Source: an uncultured Ruminiclostridium sp.
Lineage (GTDB): Bacteria > Bacillota > Clostridia > Oscillospirales > Ruminococcaceae
Direction: 5' to 3'
Length of the DNA stretch: 64,000 nucleotides
Assembly: GCA_949878745.1 (NCBI GenBank)
Contig: CATLBH010000004.1
Span: 40,193 to 104,192, forward strand
The notes beneath the pieces were generated by a model, which saw only the letters and a program-made list of their open reading frames with translations, was not told where the DNA came from and did no database searches. The first letter of the stretch is position 1, and every line of letters starts with the position of its first letter. The position numbers were made by a program, and so were the translations under genes. Shown piece after piece: positions 25,619 through 34,242 of the stretch.

Positions 25619-26923
25619 TTAAGTGGTTTTAACCGACAAACAGTTTTTCAGCTCGTCGTCGGTTAGAACCATCGGGTCGCTTCCGCCCGAGTTGTTCACA
25701 TATATCCCCTCGGAGAATTTTTTCCAGCCCGTTCCCTCGGGAGAAAGGTCGGAAACGCATATCGACAGCAGCACAAGGCTTTCGCTGTCGTATTTCACGA
25801 AGCTTATAATATCTCCGTTCTTTTCTACCGTAACCAACCCCTGCCACCTTACGGGAACGTAGAAAATATATTCGCCGCCCGAACTTACATAGGTGATGAA
25901 TTTTCTGGTGACGGTGTTATTGTTTTCCGTGTCCGCGTAGTACCATTCCACCGAATAAATCTGTTCGGGAACGGTACGGTTTTCATACCCCAGAAACGCC
26001 GTAGTTGAGGGAGCCTCTATTCTTCCGTCCCCGTCGATGTCCGTACTGAAAAGAAGGGGTGTGAAGGAATTTGAGCGCCGCCCGAGACCGTCGGAAAGAA
26101 CCTGGGTCAGATTGTTCTTATAGCTTAACAGTATCTGGGTGCCGAAGGCGTTGTCCCCCTTGGCGTAATCCAGAAACAGAAGGCTTTCGTTTTCGTTGAG
26201 CTTCTGACGGCTCAGCCTTTGTACCGAAGAAACGTCGGGATAAAGCGGCACCGTGGAAAGCACCTCAGGAACAGGCGCGTTTTCCCCCGAAGCCGCTCCG
26301 AGAACGCGGGCGTGACTGTAGCCCATAACGTTGTCATAGCTCACGTAAAACAGCTCGTCAAAGCCGTCGTTGTCCAGATCGTCGGTTTCCATAAAGCTGA
26401 AGGAGGTTTTGAACTGTTCCTCCACCTGTCCGCCGGAATATTTGAGAAGGCTAAGGGACTTTTCGGACTGGGCAAGCACCGAGCACACCACCCCTATACT
26501 CACTTCTCCGCTGAAATCGTAAAAGCTTACGCTTTCTATTTTTGTTCCCGCCACCGGTCGGTCGGTCACGGAGATCCAGGCCCCGTCCTCCTGATCGAGA
26601 AAATTCATTCTTAAGCCGCTGTCGCCGTTTTCCGAGGGATTTTTTTCCCGATAAAAGACAATGGCCTCCTCCGTTTTTTCTCCGTCCAAATCGTAAAGCA
26701 CAAACGCGCTTCTGTATTCTCCCCCGGCGGGGTACACCAATTCTATATGATCTCCCGTACTCAGCTTAAGGGCGTTATAGACGGCCGTCTGGGTTTCGGT
26801 GAGCTTGGGAGGAAAAAGAAGGCTTTCCGGCGACCCGTCAAAAACGGTGCAGCCGCTTAAAAAACAAACCGCCGCCCATACGCCCGTAATCCGCTTAAGC
26901 TTAAACAGAGGACGTTTTTTCAT
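25619..26923 (-). CDS. Lipoprotein with FG-GAP/VCBS-like acidic repeats
   Basis: 434 residues from the ATG at 26923. This start gives a clean signal peptide ending in a lipobox (FLSGC); longer in-frame starts (26938, 27001) add a basic leader overlapping the upstream gene more deeply. The mature part has three calcium-loop-like motifs at intervals: DLDGEKTEEAIVF, DLDNDGFDELFYV and DIDGDGRIEAPS, as in FG-GAP or VCBS beta-propeller repeats. An extracellular ligand- or polymer-sensing role is inferred. It lies upstream of the response regulator and kinase on the same strand and overlaps the preceding membrane-protein gene by 23 bases, which suggests one operon. Confidence 0.75.
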   Translation of the reverse strand: MKKRPLFKLKRITGVWAAVCFLSGCTVFDGSPESLLFPPKLTETQTAVYNALKLSTGDHIELVYPAGGEYRSAFVLYDLDGEKTEEAIVFYREKNPSENGDSGLRMNFLDQEDGAWISVTDRPVAGTKIESVSFYDFSGEVSIGVVCSVLAQSEKSLSLLKYSGGQVEEQFKTSFSFMETDDLDNDGFDELFYVSYDNVMGYSHARVLGAASGENAPVPEVLSTVPLYPDVSSVQRLSRQKLNENESLLFLDYAKGDNAFGTQILLSYKNNLTQVLSDGLGRRSNSFTPLLFSTDIDGDGRIEAPSTTAFLGYENRTVPEQIYSVEWYYADTENNNTVTRKFITYVSSGGEYIFYVPVRWQGLVTVEKNGDIISFVKYDSESLVLLSICVSDLSPEGTGWKKFSEGIYVNNSGGSDPMVLTDDELKNCLSVKTT

Positions 26924-27782
26924 TTTCGTCGTCCGCATCTTCCTTATTATCGCCGTCCCTTTCTTTAAGCTCCGTTTTTTTGCCGTAAAGGGTAAAAACA
27001 ACGATAAAGGCCAAAACGATTATCCCTATTTCCGAAACGGGGTGCAGGGTCATCCGTTCTTTCATATAAGCTCCGTCTATAATCAGCGCAATGTACCCCG
27101 CCAAAGAGGCGGAAGCGGAAAGACAAGCGGAAGCCGAGGCGAAAAACAAAAGCTTTTTGCGCGTGCCCTTGCTCTCGTTGCCCGAAAAATATCTTCCCAG
27201 GGAAAGGAAAAAGAACACCGCCGACACGTAAGACAGCAAAAGCAGCAGCTCGTCGCTGACCCGCGTTATAATGGTATCCCCCATAAAGAGCGCCGCTGCT
27301 TTTAACGTGTAGCTGATACTGATAAGAAGCATAAGATATCCCACAAATGGCTTTATTTTTTTGCTTCCCAACAAGGTAAAGCCTATCGCCGCGAACACGA
27401 GAAAAATCACCGCTTCGCCCATAAAATCTATTCCGAAGCCCTTAAAGCTGAAAACCAGCATATAGAATTTAAGACAGGCGGCCGCCAAAAAACCCAGCCC
27501 AAAGGCCGCCGTCTGTTTGGGGGTCAAGGCGTTTTTGTCGCTTTTAAAGGCCGTCTCCGCGTTTTTTTCGTCTATGAATACGCCCACAATGAACACCGCC
27601 GCCGCCAGCAATAAAAACAGGTAAAAACCGTAGGTGGACAAAAATCCCGCCTCGGAGGAATAAAAGCCCATTTCATTGTAATCCACCGTCACAAGAAGCT
27701 GAAACGCCCTGAATATCATTGCCGCCGAAGCGGCGCAAACCGACGCTATGGGTATAATGTTTTTTGCTCTTTTCATATTCAC
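26901..27782 (-). CDS. Multi-pass membrane protein of unknown function
   Basis: 293 residues, GTG start with no clear Shine-Dalgarno; an ATG two codons later is equally possible. About eight hydrophobic segments are spread over residues 8-260, ending in a charged, acidic cytoplasmic tail rich in Asp, Glu and Lys (residues 268-293). I do not recognise a family. Its stop overlaps the lipoprotein start, so it heads a four-gene unit with the lipoprotein, response regulator and kinase. Upstream, at about 27791-27820, are repeated TTTATAAAGC sequences. Confidence 0.65.
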   Translation of the reverse strand: MNMKRAKNIIPIASVCAASAAMIFRAFQLLVTVDYNEMGFYSSEAGFLSTYGFYLFLLLAAAVFIVGVFIDEKNAETAFKSDKNALTPKQTAAFGLGFLAAACLKFYMLVFSFKGFGIDFMGEAVIFLVFAAIGFTLLGSKKIKPFVGYLMLLISISYTLKAAALFMGDTIITRVSDELLLLLSYVSAVFFFLSLGRYFSGNESKGTRKKLLFFASASACLSASASLAGYIALIIDGAYMKERMTLHPVSEIGIIVLAFIVVFTLYGKKTELKERDGDNKEDADDENEKTSSV

Positions 27783-27900
27783 AATATCGATTTATAAAGC
27801 ATTATAAAGCTTTATAAAGTCAATACTCCTTTCCGTCCCGAAAATTCGTCTTTTTTGACCGTTCTATAATAGGTACAGGCTCATATATTGTTACAGGAGC

Positions 27901-27996
27901 CTAAGGAACCGCTGATTGAAACACAATCGCCCCGTTCAAAGCAGAGTACTCACGCGGCTGATTATGTTACGCTACGCTTTAATCGCGGTTCCGCAA
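27901..27996. repeat. Family B palindromic repeat, copy 2
   Basis: The left end is CTAAGGAACCGCTGATTGAA; the right end is GCTTTAATCGCGGTTCCGCAA. The interior (ACACAATCGCCCCGTTC, ACGCGGCTGATTATGTTACGC) is homologous to the copy at 29074-29166 in reverse orientation. It abuts family A copy 5. Confidence 0.75.
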
Positions 27997-28053
27997 TACT
28001 GATTCCTTTTTAAACTGTGGGTATTACGTCAGTCTAAAAAGGGATTGGTATAA
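27997..28053. repeat. Family A palindromic repeat, copy 5
   Basis: TACTGATTCCTTTTTAAACTG pairs imperfectly with CAGTCTAAAAAGGGATTGGTA. The arms are of the AATCCCTTTTTAAACT subtype seen at 5436. It directly follows a family B element, as at 2475. Confidence 0.7.
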
Positions 28054-28149
28054 GAGGTTCGCAAAAAGTACGCATACATTTATTATAATACATTACGGTG
28101 CTTTAGTCAACAATTTTTGTTTAGAAACTTTTCCGAAGGGGTAACTAAG

Positions 28150-29073
28150 ATGAAAAAATACATCGCGATGATTTTGGCGGCGGCGGTAATCATAGGGCTG
28201 TCTCCGAGTCTGTTCTCCTTAGTCTGGGGAAACAGCTTTACGGGCGGCGGGAAAAAGGAGTTCACCCTCACCTTGACCGAAAAAGGGGAAATAATCACCC
28301 TTTCTGCGGAGGAATACCTTATCGGCTGCCTTTTCGCTCAGATAGACGTGTCCTATGAGGAAGAAGCGCTGAAGGCGCAGGCTTCCGCCGCCTACACCTA
28401 CGCCCTTCGCCTTTGCGCCGAGGGGAGAGAGCTGTCCGACAGCACCGCCCTTTGTCAGCCTTATTTTACCCCCGCGAAAGCCAAAGAATACTACGGCGAA
28501 AGCTACGAAAAATATCTGCCCGAAGTAAAAAAGGCCGCCGAATACGGGGCTTCTCACGGGATTTATTACGAAAACAAGCCTATTTACAGCGTGTACTGCT
28601 CGGTTTCCGCCGGCGCCTCGGCTCACCCGGACTATATCTGGAACACCTCTCTTCCCTATCTGGCTCGAAGGGAGTGCCCCAAGGACGCGGAGTATATTCA
28701 TTTCAGAACGGAAAATCAGATGACGGCGGAAAGCGTAAGAGACGGCCTTCTGAGATTCGACCCCAAGATACAAATGCCTCTTGACTATTCCCTGTGGTTT
28801 TCCGACGCCGTAAGAGACGAATACGGATACGTGATTTCGGTGAACGTGGGGGGAAAAGAGCTGAGCGGGGGAGACCTGTGGCGAATACTTAAGCTGAGAT
28901 CCACGGCCTTCGAGATAATATGGAACGGAACCTCCTTTACCGTCGCCACCAAAGGCTACGGCCACGGCGCGGGTATGAGCCAGTACAGCGCGAACGAAAT
29001 GGCCAAAGAGGGAATGAAGGCGGAGGAAATTCTGGAATATTTTTACAAGGGGGCGGAGGTTAAAAAGGTTTAG
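28150..29073 (+). CDS. spoIID: SpoIID/LytB-family peptidoglycan lytic enzyme
   Basis: 307 residues from the ATG at 28150, which has AAGGGG 8 bases upstream; an earlier ATG at 28117 would add a non-hydrophobic leader. A signal-anchor helix covers residues about 4-24. The SpoIID domain follows: SAEEYLIGCLFAQIDVSYEEEALKAQA, where the Glu of VSYEEEALKAQA is in the position of the catalytic acid, and the C-terminal GYGHGAGMSQYSANEMA signature. SpoIID degrades septal and forespore-surrounding peptidoglycan during engulfment. Presence of dipicolinate synthase genes next door supports a sporulation role, although SpoIID-like paralogues exist. Confidence 0.85.
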   Translation: MKKYIAMILAAAVIIGLSPSLFSLVWGNSFTGGGKKEFTLTLTEKGEIITLSAEEYLIGCLFAQIDVSYEEEALKAQASAAYTYALRLCAEGRELSDSTALCQPYFTPAKAKEYYGESYEKYLPEVKKAAEYGASHGIYYENKPIYSVYCSVSAGASAHPDYIWNTSLPYLARRECPKDAEYIHFRTENQMTAESVRDGLLRFDPKIQMPLDYSLWFSDAVRDEYGYVISVNVGGKELSGGDLWRILKLRSTAFEIIWNGTSFTVATKGYGHGAGMSQYSANEMAKEGMKAEEILEYFYKGAEVKKV

Positions 29074-29166
29074 TTAACCGCTGATTAAAGCGCAGCGCAA
29101 CACAATCAGCCGCGTAAGTATGCTGCTTCGAACGGGGCGATTGTGTTTTAATCGGCGGTTCCTTAG
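29074..29166. repeat. Family B palindromic repeat, copy 3
   Basis: TTAACCGCTGATTAAAGCGCAGC at the left, GTGTTTTAATCGGCGGTTCCTTAG at the right. Read on the minus strand, its interior closely matches the copy at 27901-27996. It starts at the spoIID stop codon. Confidence 0.75.
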
Positions 29167-29189
29167 CCCCCACCCGAAAAAACCGAAAA

Positions 29190-29229
29190 AAGCGGAAACG
29201 GCTTTGTAATTTAAAGCGCGTTTCCGCTT
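29190..29229 (-). terminator. Terminator after dpaB
   Basis: AAGCGGAAACG and CGTTTCCGCTT form an 11-bp stem; on the minus strand T-rich sequence follows (TTTTTTCGGTTTTTT). Confidence 0.8.
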
Positions 29230-29243
29230 ATAATTTTTTAACA

Positions 29244-29834
29244 TTATATAACGGTAATAACCGGCTGCACCTGTACCCCGTTCATCGCCGCCGTCAGCGT
29301 TTCCTCGATTCTTTCAAAATCCCCCACCACGGACGTGGGCTTTTTGATACAATCGTCCTGTCTTAAAGGCACGAAGTAATAATGCCTTAAATTCATAAGC
29401 GCGCCTATGTTCTTCGCCGAACCCGACAGCCCGTCGTTTGTGGCGACGTTTATCACCACCGGTCTTCCCCCCCGAAGATGGCTTTTTACCGCCATGGTGA
29501 CGGGACTGTCCGTTACCGACAGCGCCAGCTTCGCCAGCGTGTTGCCCGTACAGTTGGGGAGCAGCATAATATCCGTCATCTTCTTGGGGCCTATAGGCTC
29601 CGCTTCCTCTATGGTATTTATAATGGGTCTTCCCGCTATATCTTCGAATATTTTAATATTGTCCTCCGCTTTTCCGAAGCGGGTCGAAAGAGCGGAGGCG
29701 TTAAAGCTCATTATGGGTATCAGCTCCGCGCCCAGCTCCGCCAGCCTCTTTGCCGCTTCAAAGGCGTTTTTGAAGGTGCAGAAGGAGCCGCAGACCGCTA
29801 CCCCGACGCGAAGACCCTTAAATGTTTCACACAA
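29244..29834 (-). CDS. dpaB: Dipicolinate synthase subunit B
   Basis: 196 residues. The start is a TTG chosen because AGGAGG lies 8 bases upstream. It is a flavoprotein-like subunit of dipicolinate synthase, which makes the spore-core chelator dipicolinic acid in the mother cell. Family features: GLRVGVAVCGSFCTFKNAF at the N-terminus, IMLLPNCTGNTLAKLA, SDSPVTMAVKSHLR-type helix (here TDSPVTMAVKSHLRGGRPVV) and NLRHYYFVPLRQDD near the C-terminus. It directly follows dpaA (34-base gap), as in Bacillus spoVFA-spoVFB. Confidence 0.92.
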   Translation of the reverse strand: MCETFKGLRVGVAVCGSFCTFKNAFEAAKRLAELGAELIPIMSFNASALSTRFGKAEDNIKIFEDIAGRPIINTIEEAEPIGPKKMTDIMLLPNCTGNTLAKLALSVTDSPVTMAVKSHLRGGRPVVINVATNDGLSGSAKNIGALMNLRHYYFVPLRQDDCIKKPTSVVGDFERIEETLTAAMNGVQVQPVITVI

Positions 29835-29868
29835 GGCGATTACCTCCTCTTTTTGTCTGTATTGTACG

Positions 29869-30705
29869 TTATTTGCACATATTTTCTATAGTTTTTCCGA
29901 TTATGCGCCCCGCCGAAATCGGCGCGGTTCTTCCCGGCAGCGACAAGGCCCATATAACCTTTACCCCCACGCTGGCCGCAAGCTCCATATCCTCAACCCC
30001 CGCCTTCGAAGCCAGATCTATAAGAAGACAGTCCTTTTTAATCCTCATCAGTCTCCTTTGGTCGAACAGGGTGGCCGGTACCGTATTGACGATAACGTCA
30101 ACCTCCCCCAACTTCCCCACCAGATCATTCTCCGAAACCGTCGAACACCCTACGCATTCGGCTTTCGCGAGCTGCTCGGGTCTTCGGGCGTAAACGCTGA
30201 CCTTTGCTCCCAGCCCCGTAAGCATACGCGCCATTACCTCCCCGATCCGCCCGTAACCGGTTATGAGAACGTTAAGCCCGAATACCGTAACGGGAAGCTC
30301 CTTAAGCATTATTTCAAGCGCGCCTTCTGCGGTGGGTACCGCGTTCAGTATCTGAAGCTCCTCACGGTCGAAATAATTGTACAGCTCCAGCCCGTTTTCT
30401 TCACAGATACGCTCCAGATAAGGACAGCTTTTCCCCGTCAGCACGGTTCCCCCCTGCTTCACCGCGCCGAGTATAATGTCAAGGTCGGGATTTTCGCCGT
30501 GATAGGGCATGGTAATATGCACCCCGTCCGAGGTCAAAGGCAGCGGCAGCACCGCGTAATCACAGGGTATTATCTCTCCCGCGGCGGGAACCGGAAACAC
30601 CTCCGCGCTTTCAAAGCCGTAGGCAAAGCAATCGTATGTTTTATTTAAATATTCGGCGGCATAAAGCATACGCAGATCGCCGCCCAAAAAAATAAAGCTT
30701 GACAT
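29869..30705 (-). CDS. dpaA: Dipicolinate synthase subunit A
   Basis: 278 residues with AAAGGA before the ATG. It is an NAD(P)-dependent oxidoreductase subunit that converts dihydroxytetrahydrodipicolinate to dipicolinate. The N-terminal half begins FIFLGGDLRMLYAAEYL; the C-terminal Rossmann domain has VLITGYGRIGEVMARMLTGLG (about residues 157-177), followed by VYARRPEQLAKAE and DLASKAGVEDMELAA. It is first in the dpaAB operon. A mother-cell sigma factor promoter is expected but I could not identify one confidently. Confidence 0.92.
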   Translation of the reverse strand: MSSFIFLGGDLRMLYAAEYLNKTYDCFAYGFESAEVFPVPAAGEIIPCDYAVLPLPLTSDGVHITMPYHGENPDLDIILGAVKQGGTVLTGKSCPYLERICEENGLELYNYFDREELQILNAVPTAEGALEIMLKELPVTVFGLNVLITGYGRIGEVMARMLTGLGAKVSVYARRPEQLAKAECVGCSTVSENDLVGKLGEVDVIVNTVPATLFDQRRLMRIKKDCLLIDLASKAGVEDMELAASVGVKVIWALSLPGRTAPISAGRIIGKTIENMCK

Positions 30706-30788
30706 CGGGCAATTTCCTTTCTATCGGTAATGGACGGCGTTTATTGCGCCGCCTTGTTATATTTTATGCCGAAGAAGTTTTTTTGCTA

Positions 30789-30817
30789 TTGACTTTTTTA
30801 AAAAGTAATAGTAAAAT
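30789..30817 (+). promoter_or_regulatory. Sigma-A promoter for the fliB-like gene
   Basis: TTGACT, 17-base spacer, TAAAAT, about 47 bases before the start codon at 30864. Confidence 0.6.
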
Positions 30818-30863
30818 GTAAATTGTGTATCGCTAATTGCTCGCCGAAAGGAACGTTGTTTTT

Positions 30864-32090
30864 ATGAATATTGTAAAATTCGCGTATTATGACGAATTCC
30901 GCTGTTCCGGTCCCGATTGCACCGATTCCTGCTGCAAATATTGGCGTATTGACATTAGCAAAAGTGAATACCTGGACTATAAAAAAATGAAGTGCAGCGA
31001 CGCTCTGAAGAAGGCCGTTGACGGAGCGTTTAAAAGAAAAAAAGACCCCACCGATTTCGTTTACGCCGAAATGAGGCTTAAAGAGGACGGAAGCTGCTTC
31101 CTGCTGGGCGGCGACTCCCTTTGCATGCTGCAAAAGGAGCTGGGTGAAAACGCCCTCAGCCTTACCTGCCGAGTGTTCCCGAGGCTTCATATGAAGGTGG
31201 GAAAAGACACGGTGACACAGTCCTGCAGCGCCACCTGCTGCCGCGTTACGGAAATCCTTATGGAACACCCCGAGGGGCTTAGGATTACAGAAGAAGAATA
31301 CGACGGAAAGGACTATTATATAAACAAGGATTTATTTACTCTTCCGAGACTCGCTCCCGACAGTAAGGAGACAGCGTACTACTGGATCGTTCTGAACACC
31401 CAGATAGATATTTTACAGAACAGACGCTTTACCGTACCCGAAAGAATGCTGATACTGGGGTATTTTTGCCAAAAGGCGGAGGAATACATAAAAAACGATG
31501 AGATTACAAAAATAGCCTCTCTGTCCGAAATGCTTCTGGATCAAGAGCTGTGCCGAAAAATAGTCAATTCCCTTACCCCCACCCAAAGCGACAAAAGAAT
31601 CGCCGACAGCTCGGTAAAAATACTCTACAAAATGTCCCGCACAGCGCAAAACAGCCCCTCGGCTTTCGTAAGCCAAAGCTTCGGACGCATTATGGGCAGG
31701 CTGGCGGTAACGGCGTTTTCACTAGGAAACAACGAGCCGGATATCGGCTTTAACGCGCGGGAATACATCAAGCTCACCGAAACCTTCGGAAAAATAATGG
31801 AGGAACGCCCGTACATAATCGAAAATCTTTTGGTCAATCTGGTGTTTTCCCAGAATATAAAAGACGGGGTATGGTATAACTACTTTGCGCTGGCGGTGTT
31901 TTACAATACCCTCAAGCTGTGCGTTCCCGTGTTTCTGAAAGAGGAATACACCGACAAGGAGCTGGCATCCGCCCTTACCTTTGCGGTCAAGATGGTGCTT
32001 AACACCAATCTGGCGAAATCCAACGTGCTGGTGGATTCCATACTGCGAAATAAAAGCACCCTGCCCTACGCGGTATTCCTTATTTGCTAA
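30864..32090 (+). CDS. FliB-like flagellin lysine-N-methylase family protein
   Basis: 408 residues from the ATG at 30864 (GAAAGGAA 10 bases before). The N-terminus has the family cysteine cluster: FRCSGPDCTDSCCKYWRIDI, then CFLLGGDSLCMLQKELGENALSLTCRVFPR. These cysteines suggest a metal or iron-sulfur centre. Related proteins methylate surface lysines of flagellin in Salmonella. Many clostridia carry the gene, and no flagellin gene is in the window, so the substrate is open. A dGTPase gene follows after 14 bases and is probably cotranscribed. Confidence 0.83.
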   Translation: MNIVKFAYYDEFRCSGPDCTDSCCKYWRIDISKSEYLDYKKMKCSDALKKAVDGAFKRKKDPTDFVYAEMRLKEDGSCFLLGGDSLCMLQKELGENALSLTCRVFPRLHMKVGKDTVTQSCSATCCRVTEILMEHPEGLRITEEEYDGKDYYINKDLFTLPRLAPDSKETAYYWIVLNTQIDILQNRRFTVPERMLILGYFCQKAEEYIKNDEITKIASLSEMLLDQELCRKIVNSLTPTQSDKRIADSSVKILYKMSRTAQNSPSAFVSQSFGRIMGRLAVTAFSLGNNEPDIGFNAREYIKLTETFGKIMEERPYIIENLLVNLVFSQNIKDGVWYNYFALAVFYNTLKLCVPVFLKEEYTDKELASALTFAVKMVLNTNLAKSNVLVDSILRNKSTLPYAVFLIC

Positions 32091-32104
32091 GAGGGAGAAT
32101 TATT

Positions 32105-33121
32105 ATGTTAACCACACAACCCATCACACCGAGGGAACAGACCTGTAAAAACGAAGCCCTTATGCTTTCCCCCTTCGCTTTTCAAAGTATAAACGCGGGC
32201 GGCCGCCTGAGAGAAGAGTCCCCCTGTCCGATCCGCACCGATTTTCAGCGTGACCGCGACCGCATTATTCACTGCGGCGCCTTTCGAAGGCTTAAGCATA
32301 AAACACAGGTTTTCCTGATTCCCAAATCCGACCATTATCGCACCCGCCTTACCCATACTCTCGAAGTGGCTCAGATAGCCAGAACCATTGCCAGAGCACT
32401 GCGGTTAAACGAGGATCTGACCGAAGCCATAGCCTTAGGTCACGACATAGGCCACACCCCTTTCGGTCACGACGGAGAAAGAACCTTAAACGGCCTTTGC
32501 GGCGGCTTCAGGCACTACGAACAAAGCGTAAGAGTCTGCGAGGTAATAGAACGGGAGGGAAAAGGACTTAACCTTACCGAGCAGGTAAAGGAAGGAATCC
32601 TCTGCCACACCAACAAAACCGCCTTAACCTTAGAGGGGCGCGTGGTAAGGCTGTCCGACAAGATCGCCTACATAAACCACGATATAGAGGACGCCATAAG
32701 GGGCGGAGTTCTGAAAGAAGAAGAACTTCCCGACGAAGCCACGGAAATATTGGGTCACACCAAAACCCGCCGCATAACCGCTCTTGTGAGCGATATTATA
32801 GCCCACAGCGAGGGAAAGCCCGACGTGGCCTACGGCGAAGCCGTCCGAAAAGCCCACGATATTCTGAGGGAGTTTATGTTTTCCCACGTCTATTACAATA
32901 AAGCCAACACCTCGGAAAAGGAAAAGGCCTGCCACGTGGTGGAAAGCCTTTTTGAATATTATACAAAGCGCCCCGGTGAAATGCCCGAGCTTTATCTTCA
33001 AATAGCCGAAAGGGAGGGTGCCGAAAGAGCCGTCGCCGACTACATCTCCGGTATGAGCGACGATTACGCGGTGGATCTCTTCAAAGAACTTTTCATACCC
33101 AAGCCGTGGATATCCTTTTAG
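32105..33121 (+). CDS. dGTP triphosphohydrolase-like HD protein
   Basis: 338 residues from the ATG at 32105, with AGAGGGAGAA upstream. It belongs to the deoxynucleotide triphosphohydrolase family that releases tripolyphosphate from dGTP. HD motif residues: HYRTRLTHTLEVAQIAR (first His), IALGHDIGHTPFGHDGE (His-Asp pair) and LSDKIAYINHDIEDA (final Asp). The opening FQRDRDRIIHCGAFRRLKHKTQVF is the family's nucleotide-binding region. Its stop codon overlaps the convergent histidine-kinase gene by four bases. Confidence 0.9.
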   Translation: MLTTQPITPREQTCKNEALMLSPFAFQSINAGGRLREESPCPIRTDFQRDRDRIIHCGAFRRLKHKTQVFLIPKSDHYRTRLTHTLEVAQIARTIARALRLNEDLTEAIALGHDIGHTPFGHDGERTLNGLCGGFRHYEQSVRVCEVIEREGKGLNLTEQVKEGILCHTNKTALTLEGRVVRLSDKIAYINHDIEDAIRGGVLKEEELPDEATEILGHTKTRRITALVSDIIAHSEGKPDVAYGEAVRKAHDILREFMFSHVYYNKANTSEKEKACHVVESLFEYYTKRPGEMPELYLQIAEREGAERAVADYISGMSDDYAVDLFKELFIPKPWISF

Positions 33122-34119
33122 TCCTTAACCTCATACCTCCTTAAATCCACCGTAAACACCGACCCCTTCCCCACCTCCGAGCGGGCGCAAATCTTATGTC
33201 CAAGTCTTTCCGCCGTGAGCCTGCACAAATACAGCCCAAGCCCGGTGGACTTTTTGTCCGCCCTTCCGTTATATCCCGTAAAGCCTTTTTCAAAAATCCT
33301 CGGAAGATCCTCCTCCGCTATCCCGATACCCGTATCGGCTATTTCGAGAAAAGAACCTTCGATAACGGAAATCGTCACCTGTCCCTTTTCGGTATATTTC
33401 ACCGCGTTGGAAAGAAGCTGTTCTATCATAAAGGAAAGCCACTTTTCGTCGGTTATCACCTTGACCTCGACGCTTTCATATGTCAGTCCTATATGTTTTC
33501 GTATAAACTGGGGAGCGAATTTGTGAACCGCCTGCTTTATAATCCCGTCAAGTCTGTATTCCTTAAACACAAAGTCCGAGCCGCCCCCCAACCTTATGTA
33601 GTTGAGCACCATTTCCACATACTGCTCCACCCTGAAAAGCTGCGACGACAGCTCCCTGTGCTCCTCGGTGTCCTCCCCCGCCAATATCATACGCATCACC
33701 GAAATGGGGGTTTTTATCTGATGTATCCAGGTGGTGTAATAATCCATACTTTCCCTCAGCGCCCCGTCCTTTTTGGTTATCTCGCTGTCCAACGCCTTTT
33801 TCAAAGCGAATATCATATCCCGATAATCCTCTTCCAAAGACGTTTCGGGCTTACTTAACGATTCGGCTGTCAAAACAATGTTTTCGGCGGCTCTTTTTCT
33901 TTCCCGATATCGCTTCGCGTAATGGGCGAAGCGAAAAGCGCCGATCAAAACTCCCAACGCCCAGCACAGCCCGAAGGCGTAAAAAAGCCCCTCGGATTCC
34001 AGACCGTACAGATAAAACACCGCGGCGCAAATAACAAACGCGGCGGAAAACAGCACCAAAGCGTATCGGTGCTCAGCGATATATTTAATCAAGATAACAA
34101 AAAGGCTTTCTTTTTTCAC
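33118..34119 (-). CDS. Intramembrane-sensing (BceS-like) histidine kinase
   Basis: 333 residues. Two closely spaced membrane helices near the N-terminus (about residues 15-32 and 40-58) with almost no extracellular loop, then a HisKA-like region with DYYTTWIHQIKTPISVMRMIL (His about 152), N-box LLSNAVKYTEKG, G1 IADTGIGI and G2 GLGLYLCRLTAERLG. The short sensor and the YTTWIHQIKTPI H-box are typical of kinases that sense cell-envelope stress through a BceAB-type transporter, but no such transporter is adjacent. The response regulator gene (34243-34914) lies upstream. Confidence 0.88.
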   Translation of the reverse strand: MKKESLFVILIKYIAEHRYALVLFSAAFVICAAVFYLYGLESEGLFYAFGLCWALGVLIGAFRFAHYAKRYRERKRAAENIVLTAESLSKPETSLEEDYRDMIFALKKALDSEITKKDGALRESMDYYTTWIHQIKTPISVMRMILAGEDTEEHRELSSQLFRVEQYVEMVLNYIRLGGGSDFVFKEYRLDGIIKQAVHKFAPQFIRKHIGLTYESVEVKVITDEKWLSFMIEQLLSNAVKYTEKGQVTISVIEGSFLEIADTGIGIAEEDLPRIFEKGFTGYNGRADKKSTGLGLYLCRLTAERLGHKICARSEVGKGSVFTVDLRRYEVKD

Positions 34120-34130
34120 ATATACTCCTT

Positions 34131-34215
34131 ATACTATTTTTAAATTAAAGATTGCAAAATTTAGTGGATAATTTGAAAATAGTGCTTTGGGTGTAATTTC
34201 GAAAATAAACTCCCT
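34131..34215. repeat. Family A palindromic repeat, copy 6 (with linker)
   Basis: ACTATTTTTAAATT and AATTTGAAAATAGT are inverted arms with one mismatch. They are followed by the linker AGTGCTTTGGGTGT (34181-34194), 13 of 14 identical to 14127-14140, then AATTTCGAAAATAAACT as a partial second arm. Confidence 0.65.
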
Positions 34216-34242
34216 ATCAAAGATATCGGCCATTTTTTCTGA

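Noticed and set aside
29407..30648. 413-codon plus-strand frame opposite dpaB and dpaA
   Set aside because: Both dpa genes are clear on the minus strand; the plus-strand frame shows no domain or start signal.
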